DNA of 64,000 nucleotides from Anaeromassilibacillus sp. An250. Its GTDB lineage: Bacteria; Bacillota; Clostridia; Oscillospirales; Acutalibacteraceae. Every line of letters starts with the position of its first letter. Position 1 is the first letter of the stretch. Location of the stretch: the NCBI RefSeq assembly GCF_002159845.1, contig NZ_NFJK01000010.1, forward strand, positions 1-64,000, written 5' to 3'. A program made the position numbers and the translations under genes. The notes under the pieces are model-generated. The model had not been told where the DNA came from, did not search any database, and saw nothing but the letters and a program-made list of their open reading frames with translations. This document shows, piece after piece, positions 24,279 to 33,644 of this stretch.

Positions 24279-25406
24279 ATGAAAACATGGAAAAAGTGCC
24301 TGGCGGCTGTCCTGTCGCTGGTCATGATGGTAAGCGCTACCGCTTGTTCTGGGACGGACAAAAGCTGGGCGGTCAAGAGTGAGAACCTCACCGTTCCGAT
24401 CGGCGCTTATATCTATAACCTGTACAGCGCTTATCAGCAGGCGTACTACATGGTAGAGGACGCCACCCAGCCTGTATTGGAGCAGACCGTGGAGGATCAG
24501 GATGCAGCTACCTGGATGAAGGATTTTGCCCTGCGCCAGACCAAGTCCATCCTTGTGATCGACGACATGATGCGGGATATGGGCCTCAGCCTCACCGAGG
24601 ATGAGCTGCAGCAGGTTTCCGACCAGACCGACAGCTTCTGGGGATCGATCTCTACTGCTATGACCGAATATGGCGTGGCGAAGTCTTCGTTTAACTTGGC
24701 GTATGCCGACTATTACACCAAGTTTACCAAGGTGTTTGACGCAACCTATGGCCCTGGTGGGACGGAAGAAGTCTCTGACGAGGATGTGAAGGACTATTAT
24801 CTGACCAATTATAAGGCGTTTTCGTATGTTATGGCGCCGATCATCGACATGACCACCGGTGCAAGCCTGAGCGACGACGAGCTTTCCCAGCTGGATACGG
24901 AATTTAAGGGGTATGCCTCCCAGATCAACGACGGTTCTATGACCATCCAGGATGCGGCCGACGCCTATAAGGCTTCTTCCGGCGACGACACGGTGCAGGT
25001 TTACACCGATGCGGCGGATTTCAGCGGCGAGACGGCTTCCTATCCGTTGGAGTTCGGCACGGAGTTGGACACGCTGGAAAACGGCAAGGCGAGCGTCATC
25101 GATGTGCAGGGGCTGTACAAGGTCCTGCTGGTCAAGGACGACATCAATGCGACGGCGGACGAGCGCATCAGCGACGAGACGAGCCGCACCAGCATCCTGC
25201 AAACCATGAAGCAGGAAGAATTCCAAGCAAAGATCGACGACGCAGCGGACAGCTATAATGCGACGGTCAACCAGAGTGCGATCGACTCCTACCAGCCGGA
25301 TATGTTTGTACAGGAGACGTCCTCGGTTGCCGCGTCCACGGACGAGACCTCTTCGCAGGAGGGCACGGATGGCTCCGGCGAGGAAACCTCTTCGGAAGCC
25401 GCATAA
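24279..25406 (+). CDS. extracytoplasmic foldase-like lipoprotein (SurA/PrsA N-domain type)
   Basis: 375 residues. Signal peptide with lipobox SATACSG (Cys about 23), then an alpha-helical region with SLTEDELQQVSDQTDSFW and VSDEDVKDYYLTNYKAF, as in SurA/PrsA chaperone domains. The parvulin-type isomerase domain is not clear; the middle TDAADFSGETASYPLEFGTELDTLENGKASVI may be a degraded one. The C-terminus is a Ser/Thr/Glu-rich tail, likely surface exposed. Probably assists folding of exported proteins. AAGGAG before the ATG at 24279. Confidence 0.8.
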   Translation: MKTWKKCLAAVLSLVMMVSATACSGTDKSWAVKSENLTVPIGAYIYNLYSAYQQAYYMVEDATQPVLEQTVEDQDAATWMKDFALRQTKSILVIDDMMRDMGLSLTEDELQQVSDQTDSFWGSISTAMTEYGVAKSSFNLAYADYYTKFTKVFDATYGPGGTEEVSDEDVKDYYLTNYKAFSYVMAPIIDMTTGASLSDDELSQLDTEFKGYASQINDGSMTIQDAADAYKASSGDDTVQVYTDAADFSGETASYPLEFGTELDTLENGKASVIDVQGLYKVLLVKDDINATADERISDETSRTSILQTMKQEEFQAKIDDAADSYNATVNQSAIDSYQPDMFVQETSSVAASTDETSSQEGTDGSGEETSSEAA

Positions 25407-25423
25407 TTTCATCATAAGAATCG

Positions 25424-25461
25424 CGCCGGGGGCCATGCAAATGGTTCCCGGCAAATTTTTT
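25424..25461 (+). terminator. rho-independent terminator
   Basis: CCGGG..CCAT-GCAA-ATGG..CCCGG hairpin followed by AAATTTTTT. Confidence 0.8.
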
Positions 25462-25599
25462 GCCCGTTGTCAGGCAGAAACATCTTTTTGGTAAGGCAAT
25501 CTTTGTTGGGATGCGGTAGGATAGGTCATGGGGAAGACGGGACTGCCCATCTGGGAGCATACCGGAAAGGACTCCCCCTGTCAAAAGGAGGTATTTGTC

Positions 25600-25797
25600 A
25601 TGAAGGCGTTTCAGATTCCTTCCAAACCATCGACGACGTCAAAATCCATCCGGTTTCCCAACGATGTGATCCAAGGGGTGGAAACGGCCATCCGGGGCCG
25701 GAATTGCAATTTTTCCATGTTTGTCGTGGAAGCGGTCCGCGCTTCTTTGGAGAGGCAGGAAACAGGGGAGGACACCTTGGAAAGAAAAGAAGGATGA
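25600..25797 (+). CDS. small YlcI/YnfO-type ribbon-helix-helix-like protein
   Basis: 65 residues. KSIRFPNDVIQGVETAIRG..CNFSMFVVEAVRASLE has the strand-helix-helix pattern of ribbon-helix-helix DNA-binding proteins and matches the YlcI/YnfO group in wording. Likely a small regulator. AAAAGGAGG upstream of ATG 25600. Monocistronic. Confidence 0.7.
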   Translation: MKAFQIPSKPSTTSKSIRFPNDVIQGVETAIRGRNCNFSMFVVEAVRASLERQETGEDTLERKEG

Positions 25798-25835
25798 TAA
25801 AAGAACTTTCTTTTTGAGATCGCCTAAAGGTAAAA

Positions 25836-25887
25836 GGAACCAAGCCGGTCCAAGGCAATATGCCTACGGGCCGGCTTGGTTCCTTTT
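25836..25887. terminator. bidirectional terminator
   Basis: GGAACCAAGCCGG / CCGGCTTGGTTCC long hairpin with TTTTAT on the plus side and TTTTAC on the minus side, between the small RHH gene and mnmA. Confidence 0.85.
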
Positions 25888-25910
25888 ATAGGTCTGTTTT
25901 CTTCCTGGAT

Positions 25911-26981
25911 TCAGACAATCGTCCCTCCGCCGACGACCAGGTCCCCGTCGTAGAAGACGACAGCCTGCCCCGGCGTGATGGAACGCTGCGCCTCTGCGAA
26001 GTCCACCCGCACGCGGCCGTGTTCCACCGGGGTTAAGACTGCCTCGGCGGGGCGCGCCTGGTAGCGGACCTTTGCGTGTACCTGTAAGGGCTTGTCCAAT
26101 GTATCAAAGGGGATGAAGTTCAGGTCGTCCGCCAGCAGGGACGACGCATATTGGCTGCCCTCTTCCCCAAGGGTGACGCGGTTCAAGACAGCGTCGATTT
26201 TTGTCACATACATGGGCCTGCCGAAGGAGACGCCCAGCCCCTTGCGCTGGCCGATGGTGTAGTGCGTGATTCCCCGGTGGCGGCCCAAAACATGGCCTTC
26301 CGCATCCACAAAATCGCCCTCCGAGGCTTTTTTCCCCGTATAGCGCTCCAAAAAACCGGCGTAGTCGTTGTCCTCAACAAAGCAGATTTCCTGGCTGTCC
26401 GGCTTGTGCGCCACGCGGAGCCCGGCTTCCTCCGCCATGCGGCGGGCCTCCGGTTTGGTGTATGCGCCCAGGGGCATCAGCGTATGCGCGAGCTGGTCCT
26501 GTGTCAGGGAATAGAGCACATAGCTCTGGTCCTTGCTGGCCGGGGCCTTTTTCAGCAGCCAGCGCCCGGCGCTGTTTTGCTCGATCACCGCGTAGTGCCC
26601 GGTGGCGATGTAATCATACCCCAGCAGCCGCGCCTTTTGCAGCATCGCGTCGAATTTCAAGTGCCGGTTGCATGCAATGCAGGGATTCGGCGTGCGGCCC
26701 GCCGCGTACTGCCCGGCAAAATATTGGATGACGTCGCGCTCGAATTGCTCGGTGAAATTCAAGACCAAATGCTCGATGCCCAATTGGTAACACACCCGGC
26801 GCGCGTCGTCGATGTCGTCCAGGGAACAGCAGCCGCCGGAGGCGCTCTGCTGCATGTAGGCGTCCGGCCGCAGGCGCATGGTCATGCCCGTCACGTCGTA
26901 GCCGGCTTTTAACAGCAAAAGAGCGGCGACCGAACTGTCCACGCCGCCGCTCATGCCCAAAAGAACTTTCTTCTTGCTCAT
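25911..26981 (-). CDS. mnmA: tRNA-specific 2-thiouridylase
   Basis: Adds sulfur to uridine 34 of tRNA-Lys, Glu and Gln. 356 residues. PP-loop GMSGGVDSSVAA at the N-terminus; TPNPCIACNRHLKF with the first catalytic Cys; QDQSYVL-type stretch SKDQSYVLYSL; DSQEICFVEDN with the second Cys; and GQRKGLGV later. The start overlaps the stop of the upstream gene by one base (TAATG), so the two are coupled. Confidence 0.97.
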   Translation of the reverse strand: MSKKKVLLGMSGGVDSSVAALLLLKAGYDVTGMTMRLRPDAYMQQSASGGCCSLDDIDDARRVCYQLGIEHLVLNFTEQFERDVIQYFAGQYAAGRTPNPCIACNRHLKFDAMLQKARLLGYDYIATGHYAVIEQNSAGRWLLKKAPASKDQSYVLYSLTQDQLAHTLMPLGAYTKPEARRMAEEAGLRVAHKPDSQEICFVEDNDYAGFLERYTGKKASEGDFVDAEGHVLGRHRGITHYTIGQRKGLGVSFGRPMYVTKIDAVLNRVTLGEEGSQYASSLLADDLNFIPFDTLDKPLQVHAKVRYQARPAEAVLTPVEHGRVRVDFAEAQRSITPGQAVVFYDGDLVVGGGTIV

Positions 26982-27559
26982 TATTCCGCGTCGTCCTCCG
27001 CCGCTTCGCCAAAGATGTCCGGCTTGCCTGCGGTTACGTCGGATGCAGGGGCGGGCGCATCCTCCAACTCTGCGTGCTTTTCGGCCTCCTGGCGTTCCTC
27101 TTCCGCTGCGGCCGCATCGTGCGCCTCATTGACAAAGGGCGCCGCTGGAATATCGTCGTCGGCTTCATCCGCATGGCCGGCGCAGTGGGCGAGCTCTTCC
27201 CGCTGCGCCGCATCCAGGTCTTCATAATACGGGCATACGTCGCAATCGTCGTTGCAGCCCGCGCACTGGTCTTCCTCTTCCACCGGGGAGGCGATCTCGT
27301 CCAATTTGTTGAACGCCTTGCGCATACGCGCTTCGCTTTCCTCTACAGCCTTGCAGAGCTGCTCCGCCTGTGCGTCCTCCGGATTGCGCAGGTGCTCCAT
27401 ATAATATTTTCCAAGCGCAACATAGGCGCGCGCGGTGTTTTCCCGCTCGTTTTTGATGACGATCCGGAGCCGGTTGATCATGGCGGCTTTGCGGTTTTTC
27501 TCTACGACATAGTCGACGGCTTTTGTTACTTCATTGCCAATTACACTGAAAATACCCAT
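26981..27559 (-). CDS. hypothetical protein with helical N-terminus and Cys cluster
   Basis: 192 residues. The N-terminal half is helical (VIGNEVTKAVDYVVEKNRKA, MINRLRIVIKNERENTARAYVALGKYY), the middle has a Cys cluster QCAGCNDDCDVCPYYED that could bind zinc, and the C-terminal third is acidic and Ala-rich, likely disordered. No family name I trust. GGAGGG precedes ATG 27559; a TATAAT (plus 27647-27652) lies about 90 bases upstream. Coupled to mnmA, so it may have a role near tRNA modification; that is only context. Confidence 0.75.
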   Translation of the reverse strand: MGIFSVIGNEVTKAVDYVVEKNRKAAMINRLRIVIKNERENTARAYVALGKYYMEHLRNPEDAQAEQLCKAVEESEARMRKAFNKLDEIASPVEEEDQCAGCNDDCDVCPYYEDLDAAQREELAHCAGHADEADDDIPAAPFVNEAHDAAAAEEERQEAEKHAELEDAPAPASDVTAGKPDIFGEAAEDDAE

Positions 27560-27832
27560 CGTTTTCCCTCCGGTCCCGCTGATGCGGCGATATTTGGCAT
27601 GACGCCTTTTCTGATGCGCTCCAAGCGCTCTTTTTGAATTAACCTTATTATACCGCAAAATAGGCAAAAAGAACAGTGAAAAATTTGTATCCGGTTGGAC
27701 GGAATTTTCCTTTCCGGGCTTGAAACGTTGTACCTTGCAAGGGATTGTGTTATACTAATTTTTAAACGACATTCTTTCCAAAAGGCTGGATACAGCCCGG
27801 GATGATTTGAGAAACTAGGGAGTGAACGATGC

Positions 27833-28486
27833 ATGTCAACCGAGATCAGCCGGCCGGTGAGCTGCCCGCGGTGCGGGGAGGCGGTGGAAACACGGATGTG
27901 GCCGGGCATCAACGCCGAGGTGAACCCAAACCTGCGGGAACAGGTGCTTCAGGAGACCCTGTTTAATTGGACGTGCCCCGCCTGCGGCTATGTCGCACAG
28001 ATGGCTTATCCCTGCCTGTACCACGACAAGGGGCGTAAATTGATGGTCTATCTGGTTCCAAACGGAGGGAAAGAGGAACTGGATGCGGTCGATGTGGACC
28101 GCGCATTCCCGCAGATCGGTTACGTGCAAAAGCGCGTGGTTTCCTCCCTGGCGGAGCTCAAGGAGAAGATTTTGATCTTTGAAGCCGGCCTGGACGACCG
28201 CGCGGTCGAGCTGGTGAAATGGGCCCTTTCTGCTGTGGTGGAGAAAAAGGATGGAAAAAAGCCACGGGAAGGGTATTTTTCCTTTGCGGAGGAGGAAAAG
28301 AACCGCATCGGGTTTGTGTTCTTTTTCCAGGGGAGCGCGGAGCCGGTGCTGAAAACCACCCGGATGGACGCTTACCGCCGTTCGCTGGAGATTGTGGAAG
28401 AGGTCCACCCGGAGCAGAAGGGCTTTGCGCCGGTGGACCCGGTGCTCGCGCAGAAGCTTCTCGACGCATACAAAGAAGAGGATTGA
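27833..28486 (+). CDS. CpXC domain protein
   Basis: 217 residues. The CpXC domain fills the first two thirds: VSCPRCGEAVETRMWPGINA (first Cys pair), then LFNWTCPACGYVAQM (second pair), together a likely zinc ribbon. The C-terminal part is helical. The family is found in gut Firmicutes and Actinobacteria without known function. Ends 49 bases before asnB and may be co-transcribed with it. Confidence 0.88.
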   Translation: MSTEISRPVSCPRCGEAVETRMWPGINAEVNPNLREQVLQETLFNWTCPACGYVAQMAYPCLYHDKGRKLMVYLVPNGGKEELDAVDVDRAFPQIGYVQKRVVSSLAELKEKILIFEAGLDDRAVELVKWALSAVVEKKDGKKPREGYFSFAEEEKNRIGFVFFFQGSAEPVLKTTRMDAYRRSLEIVEEVHPEQKGFAPVDPVLAQKLLDAYKEED

Positions 28487-28535
28487 AATTCCGGCGCCGG
28501 ATGCACGGCGCTTTTGAATAAGTGAGGTGCCAACC

Positions 28536-30386
28536 ATGTGTGGAATCTGTGGTTTTACGGGCGAAGTGCTCGACCGCGACGAGGTAATCAAGCGGATGAC
28601 GGACGTCATCACCCACCGCGGCCCGGACAGCTCCGGCGTATTTGCCGGGGACGGCGTGACAATGGGGTTCCGCCGCCTGTCCATCATCGACGTGGGGAAC
28701 ACGGGCGACCAGCCCATCTATAATGAGGACCGCACCCTTGTGCTGACCTTCAACGGGGAGATCTACAATTATCAGGACCTGCGCAAGGAATTGCTGGAAA
28801 AGGGCCATAAATTTTATACCAATACGGATTCTGAGGTGTTGGTGCACGGCTTTGAGGAGTGGAAAGAGGGCCTTTTGAACCGCCTGCGCGGGATGTTTGG
28901 CTTTGCCATCTGGAACACGGTGGACAACAGCCTTTTCCTGGCGCGCGACTATTTCGGCATTAAACCGCTCCACTATACACAGGTGGGCGATTCGTTCGTC
29001 TATGGGTCCGAGATCAAGAGCATTTTGGAATTCCCGGGCTTCCAGAAGAAGTTCAACCGCCATGCGCTGGACAACTACATTTCGTTTGAATACGCCCCGC
29101 CCCCGGAAACCTTCTTTGAAAACGTGTTCTGCCTGATGCCCGCCCATTACCTCTGGTATAAGGACGGCAAGGTCACGACCACGCGCTATTGGGAGCCGAA
29201 ATTTGACGCGGACGAAAGCATGACCGAGGAACAGGCCGTGGACGCGATCGAGAAAGTGTTTGAGGAATCCGTCGCGGCGCACAAGATCAGCGATGTGGAG
29301 GTCGGCTGTTTCCTGTCCAGCGGCGTGGATTCCAGCTATGTGTCCACCTATTTTAAGGGGCAAAAGACCTTTACCGTCGGGTTTGACTACGGGGAAAAGT
29401 ACAACGAGATCGACTGGGCCAAGGGGTTGAGCAAAGAGGTCGGCTTGGAGCACCATTACAAAGTGATCTCCACGGAGGAATATTGGGACAGCATCCGCAA
29501 GGTGCAGTACCATATGGACCAGCCCCTCGCGGACGCCTCCTGCATTGCGCTATATTTTGTCTCCAAGATTGCGAGCGAGTATGTCAAGGTGGTCCTTTCC
29601 GGCGAGGGCGCGGACGAGCTCTTCGGCGGCTACAATATCTACCACGAGCCGGACGACCTGGCGGGCTATAAAAAGCTGCCGCTGTTCCTGCGCAAGGCGT
29701 TTGCGGCGATCGCCAAGGCGCTGCCGTTCCGCTTCCGCGGCAAGAGTTTCCTGATCCGCGGCGCACAGCCGATCGAGGAAAGCTTCATCGGCAATTGCAG
29801 CATGTTCACCATGGAGGAGAAGCGCAAGCTGCTGCGGGAGGGGATGCCCTGTACCCGCCCGCAGGAACTGACGCGCCCCTTCTACGACCGCGTCCAGGGC
29901 AAGGACGACGTGACCAAGATGCAGTATCTGGACATCAACGTCTGGCTGGCCGGGGACATCCTGCTCAAGGCCGACCGCATGAGCATGGCCAACTCGTTGG
30001 AGCTGCGCGTGCCGTTCCTGGACAAAGAGGTGTTCAAAGTAGCCTCCCGGCTGCCGCGCCGCCTGCGCGTCAACCCGGAAAACACCAAGTATGCGATGCG
30101 CAAAGCGGCCATGCGCCATCTGCCGCCCGCCACGGCCCAGAAGAAGAAGCTGGGCTTCCCGGTGCCCACGCGCGTGTGGCTGCGGGAGCAGAAGTATTAC
30201 GACATTGTCAAGGCGGTATTTACCGGCGAGACGGCAAAGCAGTTCTTCCATACGGATGCGCTGGTCAAGCTCCTGGACGAGCATTTCCAGGGCAAGTGCG
30301 ACAACAACCGCAAGATCTGGACGATCTACGTGTTCCTGATCTGGTACGACATTTATTTCAGCGACCCCGACAAGGTGAAGCTCTGA
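28536..30386 (+). CDS. asnB: asparagine synthase (glutamine-hydrolysing)
   Basis: 616 residues. Makes asparagine from aspartate, ATP and glutamine. After Met removal Cys2 (MCGICGF) is the glutaminase nucleophile; THRGPDSSG, FRRLSIID and LTFNGEIYN follow. The synthase part has CFLSSGVDSSYV (PP-loop) and VLSGEGADELFGGYN. Close to the AsnB form of Clostridia. ATG at 28536 because the Cys must be second; GAGGTG is upstream. A hairpin follows the stop. Confidence 0.96.
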   Translation: MCGICGFTGEVLDRDEVIKRMTDVITHRGPDSSGVFAGDGVTMGFRRLSIIDVGNTGDQPIYNEDRTLVLTFNGEIYNYQDLRKELLEKGHKFYTNTDSEVLVHGFEEWKEGLLNRLRGMFGFAIWNTVDNSLFLARDYFGIKPLHYTQVGDSFVYGSEIKSILEFPGFQKKFNRHALDNYISFEYAPPPETFFENVFCLMPAHYLWYKDGKVTTTRYWEPKFDADESMTEEQAVDAIEKVFEESVAAHKISDVEVGCFLSSGVDSSYVSTYFKGQKTFTVGFDYGEKYNEIDWAKGLSKEVGLEHHYKVISTEEYWDSIRKVQYHMDQPLADASCIALYFVSKIASEYVKVVLSGEGADELFGGYNIYHEPDDLAGYKKLPLFLRKAFAAIAKALPFRFRGKSFLIRGAQPIEESFIGNCSMFTMEEKRKLLREGMPCTRPQELTRPFYDRVQGKDDVTKMQYLDINVWLAGDILLKADRMSMANSLELRVPFLDKEVFKVASRLPRRLRVNPENTKYAMRKAAMRHLPPATAQKKKLGFPVPTRVWLREQKYYDIVKAVFTGETAKQFFHTDALVKLLDEHFQGKCDNNRKIWTIYVFLIWYDIYFSDPDKVKL

Positions 30387-30399
30387 TTGAGAAAAAGAA

Positions 30400-30432
30400 G
30401 CCGCCGTGCAGGACAAGCTCCTGTACGGCGGC
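30400..30432 (+). terminator. likely terminator after asnB
   Basis: GCCGCCGT / ACGGCGGC hairpin followed by AATTTGTTTGG; the T-tail is weak. Confidence 0.55.
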
Positions 30433-30630
30433 AATTTGTTTGGCTTTATCTGTGTGTTTCCGGCGGGTACATAAGATGGGCAATCCTGGGAGCAGGACGG
30501 AAACAGTTTTGCTTCTTCGGATTTCGTTCAATGGCGCTGCTGTCGAATGGTAGCTGGCGCCGCTTCCCCGCGCGCAGCAGGGGCAACCGCATCTGTTGGG
30601 CTATGTGGACGCTTCAATGAAGCGTAAGTG

Positions 30631-31806
30631 TCAATACAGGACCACCGTGCCGCCCTCCACCGCGCAGGCGCATTCATAGCTCTGCTGCTCCCCGGTGAGG
30701 CAGTCGAAGATGGAATGGAATTCAAAGGAATCCTTCTCGTCGGCGAGGATGTATTTGGCGATGATGAAGCGGTCCTCCACGCAGGTGATGAAGTCGCCCA
30801 GCTCCTTGCTGTACCGCGCGTGGAGGCTGGAATTCAGCACGCCCACGGCCTCCAGATAATCGCCGCGGTCCACGATTTTGTAGGCGCGGCCGTCCTCCGT
30901 GTCGATGCAGAAATACCCCTCCTGCTCGTCCGGGCGGAGGTTGAGCTGCGCCACAATCTGCCGCTTCCCGGTGCGCTTATCGACGGCGCAGAGGCGCTGG
31001 TCGTTGGAGGGAAAATGTTTCGCACGGAAATAGATGGATTCCGCATTCATACCCGCGTAGCGGACCAGCCCAGCCGTGCCTGCGCTCAGGATCAATTCCA
31101 GCGGGACGCGCTTTTCCCCCGCCTTGGCGGAGACGATAAAATCAAACAGCGGGCACAGCCAGACGTTGTCGTTGACATGGTCGCCGAGCCAGCGCCGGTT
31201 GCGGTAGCAGTTCCATTTTTCGGTCTCATCGCCGTGCGGCTGAAGCACCAGAAGCTGTTGGTCGCCGTCCAGGTTGTATGTAACGAGGTCGCGGGCAGCG
31301 GCGTTGCAGATGCGCGGGTCCCGCAGGTAATAATAGGCTTCTTCTTCCAGATCGAACAGCAGGGCCACGCGCGCAAACCCGGTCAGGCGGCGGTATTCCG
31401 AAAAGAGCTCCGCGTGTGAATCGTCCTCTTCGGTAAAGAGGATGATGCGGCTCTCATCCAGCGCGGCGCACTCGGAAAAATTCCCCACCAGGCTCAGCAC
31501 CACCGCGTGGCGCTCTTCGCCGGTGATTTTGTCAATGGCCAGAAGCTCCACATGGCTGCTGCCGTCCTCCAGGAGCAGCAGGATCACATCGGAAAAACTG
31601 AAAAAATGCGGCACAAAGGCGGGCCTGTCCAGGATATAGTTGGCCAGGATGCGCTCCCGCCTGGTGATCCGGTTGTATTCCAAAAGGAAAAGGCTGTTGT
31701 GGCCCTCCTCGTTTTTTTCTTCGGCATAGTAGATCCGGTTGTCGCTGATTTCGATGAGCTGATCGTTGCAATTGGCAAAGATGTTGCGCAGGTCCACGAC
31801 CTTCAT
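30631..31806 (-). CDS. hypothetical protein, probably beta-propeller-like
   Basis: 391 residues, no signal peptide. It contains many short strand pairs with acidic turns (NRIYYAEEKNEEGHNSLFLLEYNRIT, RIILFTEEDDSHAELFSEYRRLTG, LVTYNLDGDQQLLVLQPHGDE), consistent with a repeat of blades, though no clear family motif is seen. ATG at 31806 chosen: AGGGGG lies seven bases before it. TATAAT on the minus strand (plus 31890-31895) could be the -10 box. Function unknown. Confidence 0.75.
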   Translation of the reverse strand: MKVVDLRNIFANCNDQLIEISDNRIYYAEEKNEEGHNSLFLLEYNRITRRERILANYILDRPAFVPHFFSFSDVILLLLEDGSSHVELLAIDKITGEERHAVVLSLVGNFSECAALDESRIILFTEEDDSHAELFSEYRRLTGFARVALLFDLEEEAYYYLRDPRICNAAARDLVTYNLDGDQQLLVLQPHGDETEKWNCYRNRRWLGDHVNDNVWLCPLFDFIVSAKAGEKRVPLELILSAGTAGLVRYAGMNAESIYFRAKHFPSNDQRLCAVDKRTGKRQIVAQLNLRPDEQEGYFCIDTEDGRAYKIVDRGDYLEAVGVLNSSLHARYSKELGDFITCVEDRFIIAKYILADEKDSFEFHSIFDCLTGEQQSYECACAVEGGTVVLY

Positions 31807-32061
31807 TCCCACACCCCCTGTGGCGCGTTTTCCGACGGGTTTTGCCGTTTTCCAACCATCCGTGGAAATATTTACAAGTCTTTTCTGTTATTATAGCATA
31901 CCGAACCGGAGAATAAAACAGAAAAAGACAGATGGATTTGGATAGAAAAATCCATACAAGATTCGGGGTGGATTTATCTTTAGAGAGGGAAAAGGGATGG
32001 CCCTGCGCGGGATTTCCGGCACTTTTTTGGAAAGCGGCCTTATGGCAAAAAGGGCCGTTCC

Positions 32062-32090
32062 TTGACAGATCATCTGGAAGCAGATATGAT
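32062..32090 (+). promoter_or_regulatory. promoter of thiT
   Basis: TTGACA (32062-32067), 17 nt, TATGAT (32085-32090), about 15 nt before the riboswitch. Confidence 0.75.
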
Positions 32091-32104
32091 AAATAAAAAT
32101 GAAT

Positions 32105-32192
32105 AAGGGGTGATGGGTGTTCCCGGCTGAGAGAACGCGAATCGACGCGTTTCAACCGTACCTGATCTGGATAATGCCAGCGTAGGAAGATT
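32105..32192 (+). promoter_or_regulatory. TPP riboswitch (THI element)
   Basis: Contains the invariant boxes: GGGGTG at the 5' end, GGCTGAGA in the pyrimidine-binding arm, and CTGATCTGGATAATGCCAGCG in the 3' arm. Thiamine pyrophosphate would favour the terminator that follows and so shut off thiT. Confidence 0.96.
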
Positions 32193-32197
32193 ATGGT

Positions 32198-32230
32198 TTG
32201 TGCCCCGCGGTTGCCCGCGGGGTATTTTTG
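32198..32230 (+). terminator. riboswitch expression-platform terminator
   Basis: CCCCGCGG-TTG-CCCGCGGGG stem followed by TATTTTTG, between the TPP aptamer and thiT. Confidence 0.85.
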
Positions 32231-32309
32231 TGCGTTTCGATTCCAGCAGACCTGCGCTCAGGGGCGGACACAGGCCGGCGGGATCGCCCGCACACAGGAG
32301 GGAATGTTT

Positions 32310-32879
32310 ATGAAAAAGAACAACACAACGGTGATCTTGGTGGAGAGCGCGCTGATGATCGCCCTTTCGGTCGTGCTCGATTTCTTCAAGCTCTGGCAGA
32401 TGCCGTTTGGCGGCACCGTCACCTGTGGGATGGTCCCGCTGGTGCTGCTTTCGTTCCATCAGGGCCCGAAATGGGGGATTGGCGCGGCGTTCACCCACAG
32501 CCTGTTGCAGATGCTCATGCGGTTTGACGCGCCGCCCGCCAAGACATTCGGTGCATTTGCCGTGGTGATTTTGTTGGATTATGTGATTGCCTTCACCGTC
32601 GTTGGAGCGGCATCGGTCTTTGGGAAGCCGTTCCGGAACCGCAGCGTCAGCGTGGCGGTGGGAACCTGTGCGGTGTGCCTGATCCGCCTGCTGTGCAGCT
32701 TCCTCTCCGGCGTGACCGTATGGACGGAGTATACGCCCGAAGGCTGGGCGGTCTGGCAGTATTCATTGACCTACAATGCGCTCTATATGATCCCGCAGAC
32801 GATCCTGACGGTGGTCCTTGCGGTGGTGCTCATGGCGGTGATCGACCGGTATGAGGGGCGGAAGGCAAAGACCATTTGA
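32310..32879 (+). CDS. thiT: thiamine ECF transporter S component
   Basis: 189-residue membrane protein with six helices. ThiT binds thiamine and works with a shared ECF energising module. FFKLWQMPFGGTVTCGMVPLVLLSF is the family signature in the first loop (the W and Tyr/Glu region binds thiamine), and WAVWQYSLTYNALYMIPQTI near the end matches the second. Start ATG 32310 with AGGAGGG seven bases before it. The TPP riboswitch upstream supports the substrate. With thiW-thiM-thiE it completes a thiamine-salvage set. Confidence 0.95.
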   Translation: MKKNNTTVILVESALMIALSVVLDFFKLWQMPFGGTVTCGMVPLVLLSFHQGPKWGIGAAFTHSLLQMLMRFDAPPAKTFGAFAVVILLDYVIAFTVVGAASVFGKPFRNRSVSVAVGTCAVCLIRLLCSFLSGVTVWTEYTPEGWAVWQYSLTYNALYMIPQTILTVVLAVVLMAVIDRYEGRKAKTI

Positions 32880-32889
32880 TTGTATCGGT

Positions 32890-32940
32890 GGGTCCCCCTT
32901 CACGGAATTTGGAGATGTTCCATGAAGAGGGTCCTTTTTT
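32890..32940 (+). terminator. rho-independent terminator
   Basis: GGGTCCCCCTTCACGGA / TTCCATGAAGAGGGTCC hairpin with six T's. Confidence 0.75.
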
Positions 32941-32965
32941 GTTCTAACGAATCGTTCAAAAAGGG

Positions 32966-32994
32966 TGGACTTTATACGCCAAAGATGATAAAAT
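32966..32994 (+). promoter_or_regulatory. promoter of the small lipoprotein gene
   Basis: TGGACT (32966-32971), 17 nt, TAAAAT (32989-32994). Confidence 0.6.
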
Positions 32995-33040
32995 AATAAA
33001 ACATTCCATACTTTTGCATGATATTGGAGGAAAGAATCTT

Positions 33041-33526
33041 ATGAATATGACAAAAACATTCAAAAAGGTAGGCGTCCTTGCGATCGTTCTTCTGATGATT
33101 GCCGCGCTGGTCGGCTGCGGCGGGAACCAGGAGGAGAAACAATGGGAAGAGGACGTCACAGCGATCATGAATGACATCACGCTGTCCCAGACCGATTTTA
33201 ATACGGCGTTGGCGGGCATCCAGCCGGGGGACGCTGACTCCCAGACGGCGATGCTCAATGCGATTGACACCCTGGAAGAGGATTTCAACGCGCTGAAGGC
33301 CGTGGAAGCGCCGGAGAAGTACCAGGCGGTGCAGGAAGAATTCAACACAGCCGTGGATAAAGCTTTGGAAGGCACAGCGGCATTCCGTGAGATGGCAAAC
33401 AACCTCGGCGACGGCGGGGATCTGACGGTTGTCAGCGATAAGCTCTCCGAAGGCCAGACGAAGTACGAGGAGTTCCTGGAGCTTTGGCAGACAGCGGTCA
33501 ACAATCTTGCGGAGATTGCAGGCTAA
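33041..33526 (+). CDS. small helical lipoprotein
   Basis: 161 residues: basic N-terminus, hydrophobic core and lipobox ALVGCGG, then an all-helical acidic domain (WEEDVTAIMNDITLSQTDFN, LNAIDTLEEDFNALKAVEAPEKY, AVDKALEGTAAFREMANNL). The VEAPEKYQAVQEEF piece is common in clostridial lipoproteins of unknown function. GGAGG precedes ATG 33041; promoter and terminator frame it as a single gene. Confidence 0.85.
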   Translation: MNMTKTFKKVGVLAIVLLMIAALVGCGGNQEEKQWEEDVTAIMNDITLSQTDFNTALAGIQPGDADSQTAMLNAIDTLEEDFNALKAVEAPEKYQAVQEEFNTAVDKALEGTAAFREMANNLGDGGDLTVVSDKLSEGQTKYEEFLELWQTAVNNLAEIAG

Positions 33527-33544
33527 ATTTGAACAGGCAAATAC

Positions 33545-33585
33545 GAAGGGGCTGTTGCAGATGATTCTGCAACAGTCCCTTCTTT
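33545..33585 (+). terminator. rho-independent terminator
   Basis: GAAGGG..CTGTTGCAG / CTGCAACAG..CCCTTC hairpin followed by TTTATG. Confidence 0.8.
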
Positions 33586-33644
33586 ATGCTTGGAAAAAGC
33601 AGTTCCATACCGTCCTCGGTTTGCAAGGCGTTTGCCCATGCAAA